Origin: Brachionus manjavacas | Lineage: Eukaryota > Rotifera > Eurotatoria > Ploima > Brachionidae | DNA length: 64,000 nucleotides | Direction of reading: 5' to 3' | Assembly (NCBI GenBank): GCA_019054805.1 | Contig: JAHQIY010000003.1 | Location: 9,176,001-9,240,000, forward strand | Shown here: positions 47,001-55,608 of the stretch, piece by piece | How the letters are laid out: each line of letters begins with the position of its first letter | Numbering within the stretch: the first letter of the stretch is position 1 | Notes under the pieces: model-generated | The model's input: the letters and a program-made list of their open reading frames with translations, nothing else | The model's database searches: none | What the model was told of the DNA's origin: nothing | Position numbers and translations under genes: made by a program

Positions 47001-48659
47001 ATATTTTGTTATTTTTATGATACTAAACTTATACTAGTAATTTTCCAAAAATAATATATTAAATTTTTAATATATTGAAACAAAACTAAATGCTCAGTTT
47101 GTAGTCCATTTCTTAATCTAATAGTATCACCCAGTTTAAGGCTTGTAATTTCTTGTAATGTTTATTTGAAGCTTAGCACCGTTAGATCCAATTCTCGATT
47201 GCTTGTAAAAAGAAATTTTCAAAAATTATTACAGTTTTTGAGTTTAAAGTATCTTTTTGATAAAATTTGAAAAAAAAAATTAATTCTTTGAAAATTTTTT
47301 GTGTAAAGGTCCTTTGCTCCGTTTCTTTTAAAATACTAAAATAAATTTAAATTTAATTGTTATTTTTATGAATTCATTTTTAAAAGGCATGTACTTTCTT
47401 CTTAATTATTCTTTTTAATAGTTTAAACTAAAAATATTATGAAATTTAAAATAGAAAAAATCTAAAATATTAAAACAACAAAATCAGAGTAATCTTTTAA
47501 AAAACTTTCACTCCTTTCTTAATAGCAAAAACGTAGGGGTTAGTTTTATTTATTAATAAGCATTTTAAATTTTTTTCAATCAATCTTTTTCAATGTATCT
47601 TTCTTTTATTAAATTTTTTAATATTAATCTTTTCAATAAACTTTGAAATAGCATTGCAAATTTTTTAAAAAACCTGTACGGACCTTTTCAATCAAGCGAT
47701 TATCAATCTAATATTGAGAGAAAAATAATTTAAATAAATTTTTTTTTTTTGTTAATTTTATACTTTTAATTACAAAATCATGCCAAATTTTTTCGAGAAT
47801 CCCTAAAAAACAAAAAATTAAAGAATTTTTTTAGGATCCCTGATGGAGACTGGTATTGCTTTAAATGTATCAGTAAATTTTTGGGAAATAAACAAATGTG
47901 CTATGTATGTGGCCGTGATAGTACCGTTCCAAATGAAAGTGAGAAACAAATTTTGAATAAGTGTGAAAAATGCTTGTGTATCTTTCATGGTAAATGTATG
48001 CCAAATGCAAAACTTTTCAAGACCACATTCAAATGGCATTGTATAAACTGTTTATCAGTAAATTAAGAATTATTTAAAATATTATTTTATTGATTTTTTA
48101 ACCAAAAAATTAGAACAAAACAAAAATTGTGAAGTTGGATGATGTCAACATTTCAGAATGCGATAGAGTGCCAAAAAAGAGAGGACGGAAACGAAAATAT
48201 CCATTAACAGATGAGAATATTGCCACTGATGATTCTAAAAAAATTAAAAATCATACGGAAAATGATGTAGAAATCCCGAATGATTCGGTCAAAAAGATTT
48301 CTTTATGCGAAAGATTAACTCTTAAGAAAATTAAGCAGCAAAACGAATCTGATATGCACAAGTGTCGTATTTTACTCAATGAATTAATTCGAAATAAGTA
48401 TTCGAGTTATTTTATGGTGAAAGTGAGTGAAAGAGAATATCCTGATTATTATGAGATAATAAAAGAACCAATTGATTTTAAAACAATTAAAGAAAAGCTT
48501 AAAGGAAAAATGTATGAAAATAAAGAACGATTTGCATATGACTGTAGACTTATTTTTGATAATTGTGAATGTTTTAATGAAGATGATAGTCAAATTGGTC
48601 AGGCGGGTCACAAATTGCGAGCGTTTTTTGAAACTAAATGGCTTAAGTTGTTTGACTAA
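37374..48659 (+). CDS. BAZ2: BAZ2/toutatis-like chromatin remodelling subunit (multi-exon gene)
   Basis: Read exons: 37374-37888, 37947-38058, 41156-41311, [uncertain 41486-~41640 and ~42275-42430], 43246-45521, 47835-48057, 48114-48659. Phases match at every firm junction, giving at least about 1275 residues. Domain order is MBD/TAM, (basic region), DDT, WHIM1/2/3, PHD, second PHD, AT hook, bromodomain. This is the order of BAZ2A/BAZ2B (TIP5) and insect toutatis, the large subunits that pair with ISWI ATPases (NoRC in vertebrates) for nucleosome sliding and silencing. It is nuclear. An ATG with an in-frame stop 36 bp upstream is the start; AATAAA at 48774 is a likely polyadenylation signal. 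The vertebrate proteins are about 1900-2200 residues, so the N-terminus and the charged linker are much shorter here. Introns carry several transposons. Confidence 0.93.
38059..41155 (+). other. BAZ2-like intron 2 with retroelement relic
   Basis: At about 39300-39590 broken frames include NSLQNDVLIKPSDNSIKEL, the usual C-terminal block of CR1/L2-like RT proteins (WNSLPxxVVxAxSxxxFKxxL). Directly after it, 39600-39830 is a GC-richer island (contains TTGACCCCTATGACGGGGTC and CTGGGGGACCATGAGGCGC) of unknown origin. The remainder is plain A/T. Confidence 0.45.
41156..41311 (+). CDS. BAZ2: BAZ2-like exon 3: second half of MBD
   Basis: After a TTTATTTAG acceptor, 52 codons in phase 0 read YLYKNYGDQKIKNIQLTKEN, FTFSSKYIVGNYLL and so on, ending AAG/GTAAG. 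The blocks YL-x-x-N, L-T-x-E-x-F-x-F-S and V-G-x-(F/Y) are those following the TAM core in BAZ2 proteins. The preceding intron (38059-41155, 3.1 kb) contains only repeats. Confidence 0.85.
41486..41640 (+). CDS. BAZ2-like candidate exon 4 (boundary uncertain)
   Basis: After an ATTTAG acceptor, phase-0 codons read QLNVEMNDKTEEVEALRGLV, DDIERRKCRIQNFIQRFRKN. This is charged and helical, as expected just after the MBD. No good GT donor closes it: candidates are GTAGAG at 41522, GTTGAT at 41543 and GTAGAA at 41568. The 3' limit given is where coding character fades. A true short exon is likely; its end is not resolved. Confidence 0.4.
41716..41752 (-). repeat. Retroelement 3' tail hairpin (minus strand)
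   Basis: Complemented, it reads GGACTGAAAAGAAGGCACCG then CCTTCGGAACTGCC. The CTGAAAAGAAGG word is shared with the tails at 63010 and 63967, and the GAAGGC/GCCTTC arms pair. Lies in a BAZ2-like intron. Confidence 0.4.
41792..42111. mobile_element. Short piggyBac-type MITE with TTAA flanks
   Basis: TTAA at 41788-41791 and 42112-42115 bracket 320 bp. The left end is CACTAGAAGACTCTTTTCT and the right end, complemented, CACTAAAAGATCCAATTTT. CACTA plus TTAA matches the other TTAA elements here. No ORF. It lies in an intron of the BAZ2-like gene. Confidence 0.68.
42275..42430 (+). CDS. BAZ2-like candidate exon 5 (boundary uncertain)
   Basis: After TACAATACAG, one frame reads VLSCIDNSNSEDNSHSMLKL then IRVAENSIFARQTKLTRKAF. 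In BAZ2 proteins the post-MBD linker has a KLLRKLxAQEIARQAAQxKL block; MLKLIRVAENSIFARQTKL is a plausible degenerate equivalent. The phase does not match any GT donor of the candidate exon before it and no clear donor follows, so the call is tentative. Confidence 0.35.
43246..45521 (+). CDS. BAZ2: BAZ2-like exon 6: DDT, WHIM motifs and first half of PHD1
   Basis: The exon starts after TTTTTAAAG, 49 codons before the first Met (43393), in the same frame, and ends CG/GTAAGT. From that Met: KARLRWF region about 19; DDT domain about 75-250 (LADTLQTIEFVANFG ... TEWTFSEILRLYF ... ETKAAILAHLTDDLL); coiled segment about 275-325; WHIM2 at about 327 (LGQDRFRRLYWKL); WHIM3 at about 450 (KWWIFDQNCSDILNSLSSHG FREK); KSIMKASCHIC from about 670, beginning a C4HC3 PHD finger (Cys-x2-Cys, LLLCDNCDLGYHTYC). 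The Gln-Asp-Arg-x-x-Arg-x-Tyr-Trp core and Trp-Trp-x-Ile/Phe block are diagnostic for BAZ/WSTF-type proteins. Much more GC-rich than its introns. Confidence 0.93.
45522..47834 (+). other. BAZ2-like intron between the two halves of PHD1
   Basis: A 2.3-kb intron, GTAAGT..TTTTTTAG, splitting an Arg codon (CG/G). It contains a direct repeat (about 45653-45757 and 46523-46648; both include AATTCATTTTCTTCA and GGCCAATTCATGAC) and, between these copies, a MITE. An 18-bp palindrome, ATTGTGTC-GT-GACACAAT, lies at about 46957. No coding. Confidence 0.7.
45991..46363. mobile_element. MITE with 72-bp inverted arms in a BAZ2-like intron
   Basis: Arms 45991-46062 and 46292-46363 are near-perfect inverted copies (TTTGACTTTTTGAGGT.CAAAAAGGT, ATTCATATTTATNATAAAAACATC). 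The 230-bp centre has no ORF. No target duplication was identified. It is flanked at some distance by a direct repeat that may be a host-sequence duplication. Confidence 0.7.
47835..48057 (+). CDS. BAZ2: BAZ2-like exon 7: end of PHD1 and a second PHD finger
   Basis: After TTTTTTTAG the split Arg codon is completed and IPDGDWYCFKCI closes PHD1. A second finger follows at once: CYVC, 14 residues, CEKC, IFHGKC, then WHCINC, i.e. Cys-x2-Cys-x14-Cys-x2-Cys-x4-His-x2-Cys...Cys-x2-Cys, a complete C4HC3 set. It ends TCA/GTAAAT in phase 0, so the in-frame TAA nine bases on is intronic. Vertebrate BAZ2 proteins have one PHD; I recall a second finger in insect homologues. Confidence 0.88.
48114..48659 (+). 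CDS. BAZ2: BAZ2-like exon 8: AT hook and bromodomain, C-terminus
   Basis: A 56-nt intron ending AAATTAG precedes NKTKIVKLDDVNISECDRVP. KKRGRKRKYP is an AT hook. The bromodomain covers the last about 110 residues: CRILLNELIRNKYSSYFMVK, then YPDYYEIIKEPIDFKTIKEK, then DCRLIFDNCECFNEDDSQIG and the C-terminal helix AGHKLRAFFETKWLKLF. The acetyl-lysine-binding Asn is present (in CFNEDDS). The protein ends three residues after the domain, as in BAZ2A/B. A GTG inside the exon is not a start; the exon is joined in phase 0. Confidence 0.93.
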   Translation, partial: NKTKIVKLDDVNISECDRVPKKRGRKRKYPLTDENIATDDSKKIKNHTENDVEIPNDSVKKISLCERLTLKKIKQQNESDMHKCRILLNELIRNKYSSYFMVKVSEREYPDYYEIIKEPIDFKTIKEKLKGKMYENKERFAYDCRLIFDNCECFNEDDSQIGQAGHKLRAFFETKWLKLFD

Positions 48660-49885
48660 TTGATGTAAAGTAATTCTGTAAAAATGTTTTGATGTTTTTC
48701 AAAAGAGTTTTATTTTGATTTTTTTTATTTGAATTTCCTACACTAAATTTTGTTCAATTTATGCCTAATTGTTAATAAAATAAAAGATATTAAAAAAACA
48801 TTAATATTTAATATACAATAATTAAAATATAGTAATTAAAAAAAAATAATAAATAAAACCCTAAAAAAAATTAGGTTAATAATTAGTAATAATTGTTCCT
48901 ATTCTATCCTAGTGGATAAAGTCAAACAGATTAGAGAAAATGCTATTTATAGAGCTCTTTCAAATTAAAAAACAAAAAAATCATTAACTTCAATTGTTTA
49001 TTTCTAAATCAGCTTCAAACATCAGGCATTCTATTAAATAGCTTTATTCAATTTATTCACTTTAACTAAAAATTTTTCACCTAATTTTGATTCATTTTTT
49101 AATACAAGTTAAAAATTAAGTCTTTGAATCCCGTATGTTGCAACTGCTAATGATGTGCACAGTCTCTACAAAATGCACGAAGCTAGAATAAATTGAAATA
49201 TAATTTCTGATAAATTTGCAGTTTTACCAGAATTTGGTAAATAAATGAATAGATTAAATGAAATTTAAAAAAAAGAATTTTCAATATTTTTTTCAAACTT
49301 TCAAATAAAAATTAAATTCTTTCTATTTCACAATCAAGTTTAATTTCAAATATGAAAAAGCTTGCAACATTAATTTAAAATTATTTTTTTATTTGAGACT
49401 GAAAAAAAATATTGAAACATCGCACTTTTTCAATGTAATTTCAACACTGGATACATTTTGTAATTCAAAAAATCAAACCATTTGGAATTCAAATTAAAAG
49501 TAAAGTAGTTTACACAATTTTACCTAAAATTAATATAATTTAATAAATACTTAAAAGTTTTACTTTTTTCAAATTGAAATTCATTTAATTATAAAATTTA
49601 GAAAATTTAGGATACTATAAATTTGAGAATCTGAAAGTTTTACGTAAATTTTGGAAAATAAATGAAAATTAACGCAAGGATAGTTTTATAAAATTTTAAA
49701 ATATATTTTATTGTAAAATTGCCTATATTTGAGCAAAACTGCCAATTTTAGATTAAATTCAGTTTTTACCTTAGTCAAATAAACAAATTATTAAATAATA
49801 AAAAAATAATAGTTTATCAAAAAAAAAAACATATTTATCAAAATTTAACAATTTTGCAACTTAATGAAGTCCTTGAAAATCTTTA
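48660..49885. other. Intergenic; dispersed repeat copy 2 at 48900-49480
   Basis: 3' flank of the BAZ2-like gene with a likely polyadenylation signal at 48774-48779. Then the second copy of the dispersed repeat described at 4740-5400, the best matched part being 49275-49465. The rest is plain A/T. Confidence 0.55.
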
Positions 49886-49889
49886 GTTG

Positions 49890-50920
49890 GATGAATTTTG
49901 GAATATACTTCCCCTTGTCTTAACTTATCTTCAGATATTAATATTAAAAGAATAAAGGTAATTCAAAATTCAGCAGTTCGGTTTATTCTAAATCTAAAAT
50001 ACAGCTTTTTACATCACGAGGCTTTGAGTTGAGTGAGGGATATGTTGGTGCAGGACCGAGTAATTCTAGTCCATTGGTTTTCAGACTTGTGCAGGAATAC
50101 AAAGCGGGTTTCGAATTAAGATATATCGAATCCTCGACTCCATTGTATAATTGCTACCTCGCAATTTCTTCTTTCTTTCCTGATCTGTTCAATACTTAAA
50201 CAGGTTTCACCTGTCATTAAATTCTCATGTTATTTTAATTTTCTTTAATTTTATATTTTAACTTAATTTACTTTTATTTTATTTTTACTCTAAATTTTTA
50301 TTTTAACACTAGACGAGTCAAAATGACTTGTTTTAATAGAATCAAATGGATAAAAATGGATAATAGTTTATTATTGGGATAAATCTATTCAAAACTTAAT
50401 TTTAATTGAGTAAAAATAAAAATTTGGCTAAAAAAAGTATCTTGCAAAAATTTTATCTTCTACTGAATTCATTCCTTTTTGAACCAATTTTTCGTCTTTC
50501 ATGTAAAATAGGCAAACTTTAATTTTTGCATTTTTTAAATTTGCTTATCTTCGTTCAAGTATTAGGATTAAAGTCAGTTTTTAAAGATTTGTATACTTTT
50601 TATAAATATTTTATGACTCATCCATTGATTTTGTAGATAAATTCAAAATTTTAATTAAAAAACGAGTCAAAATGACTCTTTTTGGTGCTTCTAGTAGTAT
50701 ATGCTTGATTTTGTACAAATGAAATATTTTTTTTATTTGAATTTAGTTAATTTAGAAAGTTATTCTTATTTTTATGCTGAAAAAAAAATGGGCTCAAATA
50801 GCAAAAATTGACTTAGATTTTAGCGGCCAAAAATCGAAAAAGAGTCATTTTGACTCGTTGGTGCTTCTAGTGTTAAACTGAAGGAGCTTTTCCTCGGCAC
50901 CGATAAACAAAAAAATAAAA
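49890..50920 (+). pseudogene. Non-LTR relic with a nested insertion in its 3' region
   Basis: Broken frames (..IKVIQNSAVRFILNLKYS; the SEGYVGAGPSNSSPLV region; VQEYKAGFELRYIESSTPLY) correspond closely to the ORF at 53307-53702, so this is another copy of that family. The A/T-rich 3' UTR is interrupted by a TTAA element at 50317-50872 and resumes with the family tail CTGAAGGAGCTTTTCCTCGGC at 50878, followed by AAAAATAAAAT. Confidence 0.72.
50317..50872. mobile_element. PiggyBac-type MITE with TTAA duplication
   Basis: TTAA at 50313-50316 and 50873-50876. The left end is CACTAGACGAGTCAAAATGACT; the right end, complemented, CACTAGAAGCACCAACGAGT followed by CAAAATGACTC. A sub-terminal copy of CGAGTCAAAATGACTC (palindrome GAGTCAAAATGACTC) lies at about 50662, next to GGTGCTTCTAGTAGTA, as if an older end were trapped inside. 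556 bp, no ORF. Confidence 0.85.
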
Positions 50921-51059
50921 TATGCCATATTGATGATGACGCAAATTTTTTTCAATTGATAAAAGAAACCATTACATTTTCATTTTGGTCACATATTGGA
51001 TCTAGATAAATAAAATTTATTGATTTAAGGATTGTTATTAACCGGGAATATAAAAAAAA

Positions 51060-51420
51060 ATTTAAAAAAATGAACATAAAGTAAGATGGCTTAAGCGGGT
51101 CACCTTAATTTTGGATAATTTTCATAAAGACTCAGTAAAGATGGAAAATGCGAAATTTAATCACCCATTTAGTCCGAAATATTTGGTTCACCCGGTTAGC
51201 TGCTGGGGTTAATGGGATGAGGGATAATTCGGTTAATCCTGTTGACCCAATTGGGCAATTTTTTTAACCGGTTAGCTCTGAAAATCACACAGATGAGGTG
51301 GTCATGTATTTTTACAAAGGTTAATATGAGTTAAATGAGTTATTTTCAAGGTTTATTGGGTGAATTTTGGTTCTAATAGGGTGATACCGGCTCTATCTCA
51401 AAATAGCTACGTTTAAAATA
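51060..51420. repeat. G/T-rich island related to the hAT element end
   Basis: Compositionally odd (many GGTTAA, GGGTGA, CACCCGGTTAGCT words). It contains ACCGGTTAGCTCTG at about 51273, which also occurs in the right end of the hAT element at about 53090. It may be a decayed relative. No ORF or clear termini. Confidence 0.4.
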
Positions 51421-51975
51421 GCTATAATTAATTTTCTCAGGTAAATTTTATGTTAATTTAATTTAGCTAAAATCATAACAGCTTTCAATAAAAAAAAATA
51501 ATCAGAATAGCTTAGTAATAAAAAAAGCGTGTATCAAACTAGCTAATTTTGATTATAAGCAATCAGTGGATTTGAGAAAAAAATATTCAATTTCAGATGT
51601 TGATGAAAAATGTCAGATGTTGATCAACTAACAACTTGTGTTAGAAATCTTAGCTTAAATAAAGCTTTTATTTCTCTCTCGCAAAAAGGTCATCCCCAGT
51701 TGCATTTTAATGGCTATTACTATCGACAAAATGACAAAACTTTGCGTCTTTTGAGCTTTATAATGAGATATTAGGTTTTAATTTTATTTTTATTTTTATT
51801 GAAAATTTTTTAGATTAAATGGTAAAAAAGGTGATTTAAATAAAATTAAAATATCTGAGATTTAAACCCTAAACCAAATTCATAGTTTGATAGAAAATCG
51901 CCCATTTTGACCAATTTTATTTTTTGACTCAAAAAAAATTAGAAAAAATTTTTTTTTTCTACAAGCTGTTTTTAT

Positions 51976-53118
51976 TAGTGTTGGTGTCCGTGCAAGCGGA
52001 CAGTAAACGGGCCAAAAATTTTAAAAACCGTGACCGTGACCGTATTAACCGTTCCAATTTTGGCGGGCGGACTCTGGCCCGTTTATTTTGACGGGCTAAA
52101 TTTTGACCCGTTTAATAAACGTTTAAAAATAAACGGGCGGTCCAAGAAACCGTTCCAATTTTGGCGGGCGGACTCTGGCCCGTTTATTTTGACGGGCTAA
52201 ATTTTGACCCGTTTAATAAACGTTTAAAAATAAACGGGCGGTCCAAGAAACCGTTCCAATTTTGGCGGGCGGACTCTGGCCCGTTTATTTTGGCGGGCTA
52301 AATTATGGCCCGTTTAATAACCGTTTAAAAATAAACGGGCGGTCCATGAAACCGTTCCAATTTTGGCGGACGGACTCTGGCCCGTTTATTTTGGCGGGCT
52401 AAATTTTGGCCCGTTTAATAACCGTTTAAAAATAAACGGGCGGTCCATGAAACCGTTCCAATTTTGGCGGACGGACTCTGGCCCGTTTATTTTGGCGGGC
52501 TAAATTTTGGCCCGTTTAATAACCGTTTAAAAATAAACGGGCGGTCCATGAAACCGTTCCAATTTTGGCGGACGGACTCTGGCCCGTTTATTTTGGCGGG
52601 CTAAATTTTGGCCCGTTTAATAACCGTTTAAAAATATTTTTTATTTTTTAAATAAAATTTTTATTTTTTTTTTTTTTTTTTTTTTAAGATTTTTATTTTT
52701 TATTAATTTTTAAATAAAATTTTTTTTCGTAGATTTTTTTATTTTTTTCTAATTAAAAAATAACTTTTTTTTTAAAAAATAAATATATTAAGATAGCTTA
52801 ATTTTTTATTTATTTCCTGTTTTTTGTCAAAATTAAGACCGCCAAGTTGACCGGCAAAATTAACGCTCGCCAAAAATCTGGCCGGTTATTTGACCGCCCG
52901 TTTATTTTTAAACGGTTATTAAACGGGCCAAAAATTAGCCCGCCAAAATAAACGGGCCAGAGTCCGCCCGCCAAAATTGGAACGGTTTCTTGGACCGCCC
53001 GTTTATTTTTAAACGTTTATTAAACGGGTCAAAATTTAGCCCGCCAAAATAAACGGGCCAACAACCGCGATGAACCGCCCGTTTCTGGACCGGTTAGCTC
53101 TGTCCGCGTCCAACACTA
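51976..53118. mobile_element. Non-autonomous hAT-type element with internal tandem array
   Basis: A perfect 8-bp direct repeat GTTTTTAT flanks it (51968-51975 and 53119-53126). The ends are inverted: TAGTGTTGGTGTCCG at left and, complemented, TAGTGTTGGACGCGG at right. An 8-bp duplication and a TAGxG start are hAT hallmarks. Inside are a 101-bp tandem array (left), a poly-T/A-rich centre and inverted copies of the same unit (about 52873-53061). It is strikingly GC-rich (CGGGC words) for this region. There is no transposase, so it would depend on an element elsewhere. Confidence 0.88.
52051..52636. repeat. 101-bp tandem repeat array, about 5.8 units
   Basis: Unit starts (GTTCCAATTTTGGCGG) fall at 52051, 52152, 52253, 52354, 52455 and 52556, exactly 101 bp apart. 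Each unit contains CTGGCCCGTTTATTTTG and TTTAAAAATAAACGGGCGGT, so it also has internal inverted CCCGTTTA/TAAACGGG words. Units 1-2 and units 3-6 form two sequence classes (for example TTTTGACGGGCT versus TTTTGGCGGGCT). Partial copies in reverse orientation lie at about 52873-53061. Confidence 0.93.
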
Positions 53119-53294
53119 GTTTTTATATTTAAATTCTCTGGACACTCAATTACTTATTTTTTGAAAAAAAATCCCAAAGCCTATAGAAAATTAACTTTTT
53201 TCTAAGCTAATTTAAAAGTTGTCACCCCGTTCACACATAAAATAATTAGGCTGTCTTAGTATATATTTAATATAATTTTTGCTATAAAAATAAA

Positions 53295-53850
53295 ATAAAA
53301 GCGAGCATGCTTAATTCATTTTCAGAAAATAATATCAAAAAACTACAAGCAATTCAGAATACAGCAGTAAGATCTATCCTTAAGTTAAAATATGATACTC
53401 CCTCCAACATCGTGCAACATGAAGCTTTTAATAAACTAAAATTACTAACAGTCTCGAATCGTCTTTTTGAGCTGAGTGAGAAATATGTTGGGACAGGACT
53501 GAGTCATTCTATTCCATTGGTTGAAAGACTGGTGAAAGAATACAAAGAAGGTTTCGAATCAAGATATATTGAATACCCAACTCCATTGTGTAATTGCTAC
53601 CTTACTATTTCTTCTTTTTTCCTGAAACTTGAACTATTTAAACATGTGCCACATGAAACAATCTTTTCCAATTTATGTCTTTTCAACTTTAATTTTTTTT
53701 AGCTTATTTACTCTATTTTGATTCTTTTTTTTTTTTATCTAATTTTATTAACTTTAATTTTATTTTTATTTTATTTTTTTATTTTATTTTTAATTTATTC
53801 TGAAGGAGCTTTAGCTCGGTACAGAAAACAAATAAATAAAATAAAATAAT
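53295..53850 (+). pseudogene. 5'-truncated non-LTR retrotransposon with intact tail
   Basis: A 131-codon frame reads MLNSFSENNIKKLQAIQNTA, VRSILKLKYDTPSNIVQHEA, FELSEKYVGTGLSHSIPLVE, which is the RT C-terminal region. It then runs through an A/T 3' UTR to the tail CTGAAGGAGCTTTAGCTCGG at 53801 and (AAATAA)n. The last part of the frame is the best preserved member of this family here, but the RT itself is missing. Confidence 0.78.
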
Positions 53851-53859
53851 AGCATTCTG

Positions 53860-55378
53860 TTATTCAATTCAAGTACAAAGTTTATAAAAAAAATGAAAGT
53901 AAGATTGGCAAATTGAAGTTCGTGATCAAGTAAATTTCAAATCAAAATTTCTATTTTTTCATTTAAAAAAAGGCATTTTTTATCAATTTTTTGAATACTA
54001 AATTTTTAAACTTTATTAAACATGATTCGATTAATATTTGATTAGGAAGAAGATTATAGGAATTTTTGTCTGAAATAAAATAAAATCAAAATCAATATTT
54101 TAAAATTTTGCAATACAAAATTTAACTTTGTTTCGCTGTAATATATTTAACTTGGTGACTAATTCATTTTATTTATTAATTCATGTAAATACTTCACAGG
54201 GTTGCGAAGTTCGTATCAATTTGATCAGTTCAATTCATTTCACTAAATGCGAAAATTTAGTTTAAGAAAGTTTGCTTAATGCATTAAAATAAGTCTGCAA
54301 AAATCTCTGCAATTTTTCGAATTTTGACCACCATTAAAAAGTATCTTAATCAATTGTGCAATTCTTAAAAATAAAGCATTTTACAGAGCTAAATTATTCC
54401 TTAATGGGAAAAACGAGCGAGCTAGTAAGCAGATACAAACACGTAGAAAATCAATTGATTGAGCTGCTTTAAGAAAAATCATGACGTAACTTTTGATAGC
54501 CATGAACAAATAATTTTTTTCATTACGATAAAAAAAATTTTAAATAAATTAGATAAAAAAAACTTAAAATTTTATTTACTATTTTAAACTTATTTTCAAA
54601 AGTATCCAACGCTATACTAATTAATGAAGAGACTCAATCATTCAGAAAACTATGTGGGTAGTTTATTCCGTTAGTATTACTCATTAAACTAAAATACTTT
54701 AGAATTACTCAATTTAAAAATAATTTTTGATTTTTTAAATATTACTTTTTTTAATTAAAACTCTAAAAATGAATTTACTGTTTTGAAATCAGCATATATA
54801 ATTCAATTTAAATAAAATCTTACTTTTTTATCGTTTTATCTTATTTCTTAAGAAAAAAATCCCACTCATAATTTTATTTTAAACAAATAAAAATTATAAG
54901 AAAAAAGTTTTTTTTCAAAGTTACCTGATAATTTTTAGTTTAAAAATTAATTTAACGTCTCTTTATTACTAGCAAATAAAGCTCTGCTTTCTGTATCTTA
55001 TCAGGAATGTTATTCAAGTTTTTCTGAATTGAAACGAACTTAATTCCAGTGAAAAAAAAAAATGAGCGTTTTTTAAAAAGAATAAGTCAACTATAATTGA
55101 CTAAAAAACACTCTCAAAATTAAGGGCAAGCTTTAATTAATATGTAAAATATTATGTCTCAATATTTTGAAAAAATTAAGGTTAATAAAAGGTTAAGAAT
55201 ATTGTGTTTTATCAAATGGGTCACAAGCATTTGACCCTCGAAGAACTAAATGAGCTTAAATAAATAGCAAACAGATGCGCAGTGAGAAATCAACAAATTT
55301 TCTGGTTAGTATTTAAACTTTAGTAAATTAAAAGAATTTTGAAGAAAAAGTAAAAATAAAATTTCATCTTGAACAAAA
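53860..55378. other. Intergenic, upstream of the peptide gene
   Basis: AT-rich, nothing certain. The 180 bp before the peptide gene are less A/T-biased (TCACAAGCATTTGACCCTCG at about 55221; GATGCGCAGTGAGAAATC at about 55274) and probably hold its promoter and 5' UTR. Confidence 0.4.
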
Positions 55379-55608
55379 ATGAAGCTCACTTTTTGGTTCT
55401 TATTCGTGTTAGCAATTGTCTTTTCTGCAACTTTGGAAGCAAGAGATAGTATAGTTTGCGTGATTAATTTAAAATATTTAATTCTATTTTCTTTACTTTA
55501 GCCGTTCCAAAAGGAAGACTACTTGGGCAAAATTCAGCCAAACTTGGCAATGAAGAATATTTTGGAAAAGGATGGAACTTCAAGAAAATGAAAATTTATC
55601 CATATTAA
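55379..55608 (+). CDS. Short secreted peptide with YFGKGWNFKK C-terminus (two exons)
   Basis: Exon 1 (55379-55448) encodes MKLTFWFLFVLAIVFSATLE then ARD, a textbook signal peptide with cleavage around Ala-21. A 53-nt intron (GTATAG..TACTTTAG) splits a Thr codon. Exon 2 (55502-55608) encodes VPKGRLLGQNSAKLGNEEYF then GKGWNFKKMKIYPY and a stop. Total 58 residues; mature form about 36, basic, no Cys, no dibasic-Gly amidation site. AATAAA lies at 55683. A paralogue on the minus strand at 59.5 kb has the same exon plan and C-terminus. Function unknown: hormone, structural/cuticular peptide or antimicrobial are all possible. The C-terminal conservation across otherwise different copies is the main sign that it is real. 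Confidence 0.78.

Noticed and set aside
47818..48039. 73-codon minus-strand frame
   Set aside because: Antisense of the double-PHD exon.
52051..53061. CRISPR-like array
   Set aside because: Units are contiguous 101-bp tandem repeats without unique spacers, in a eukaryotic context and within a transposon.
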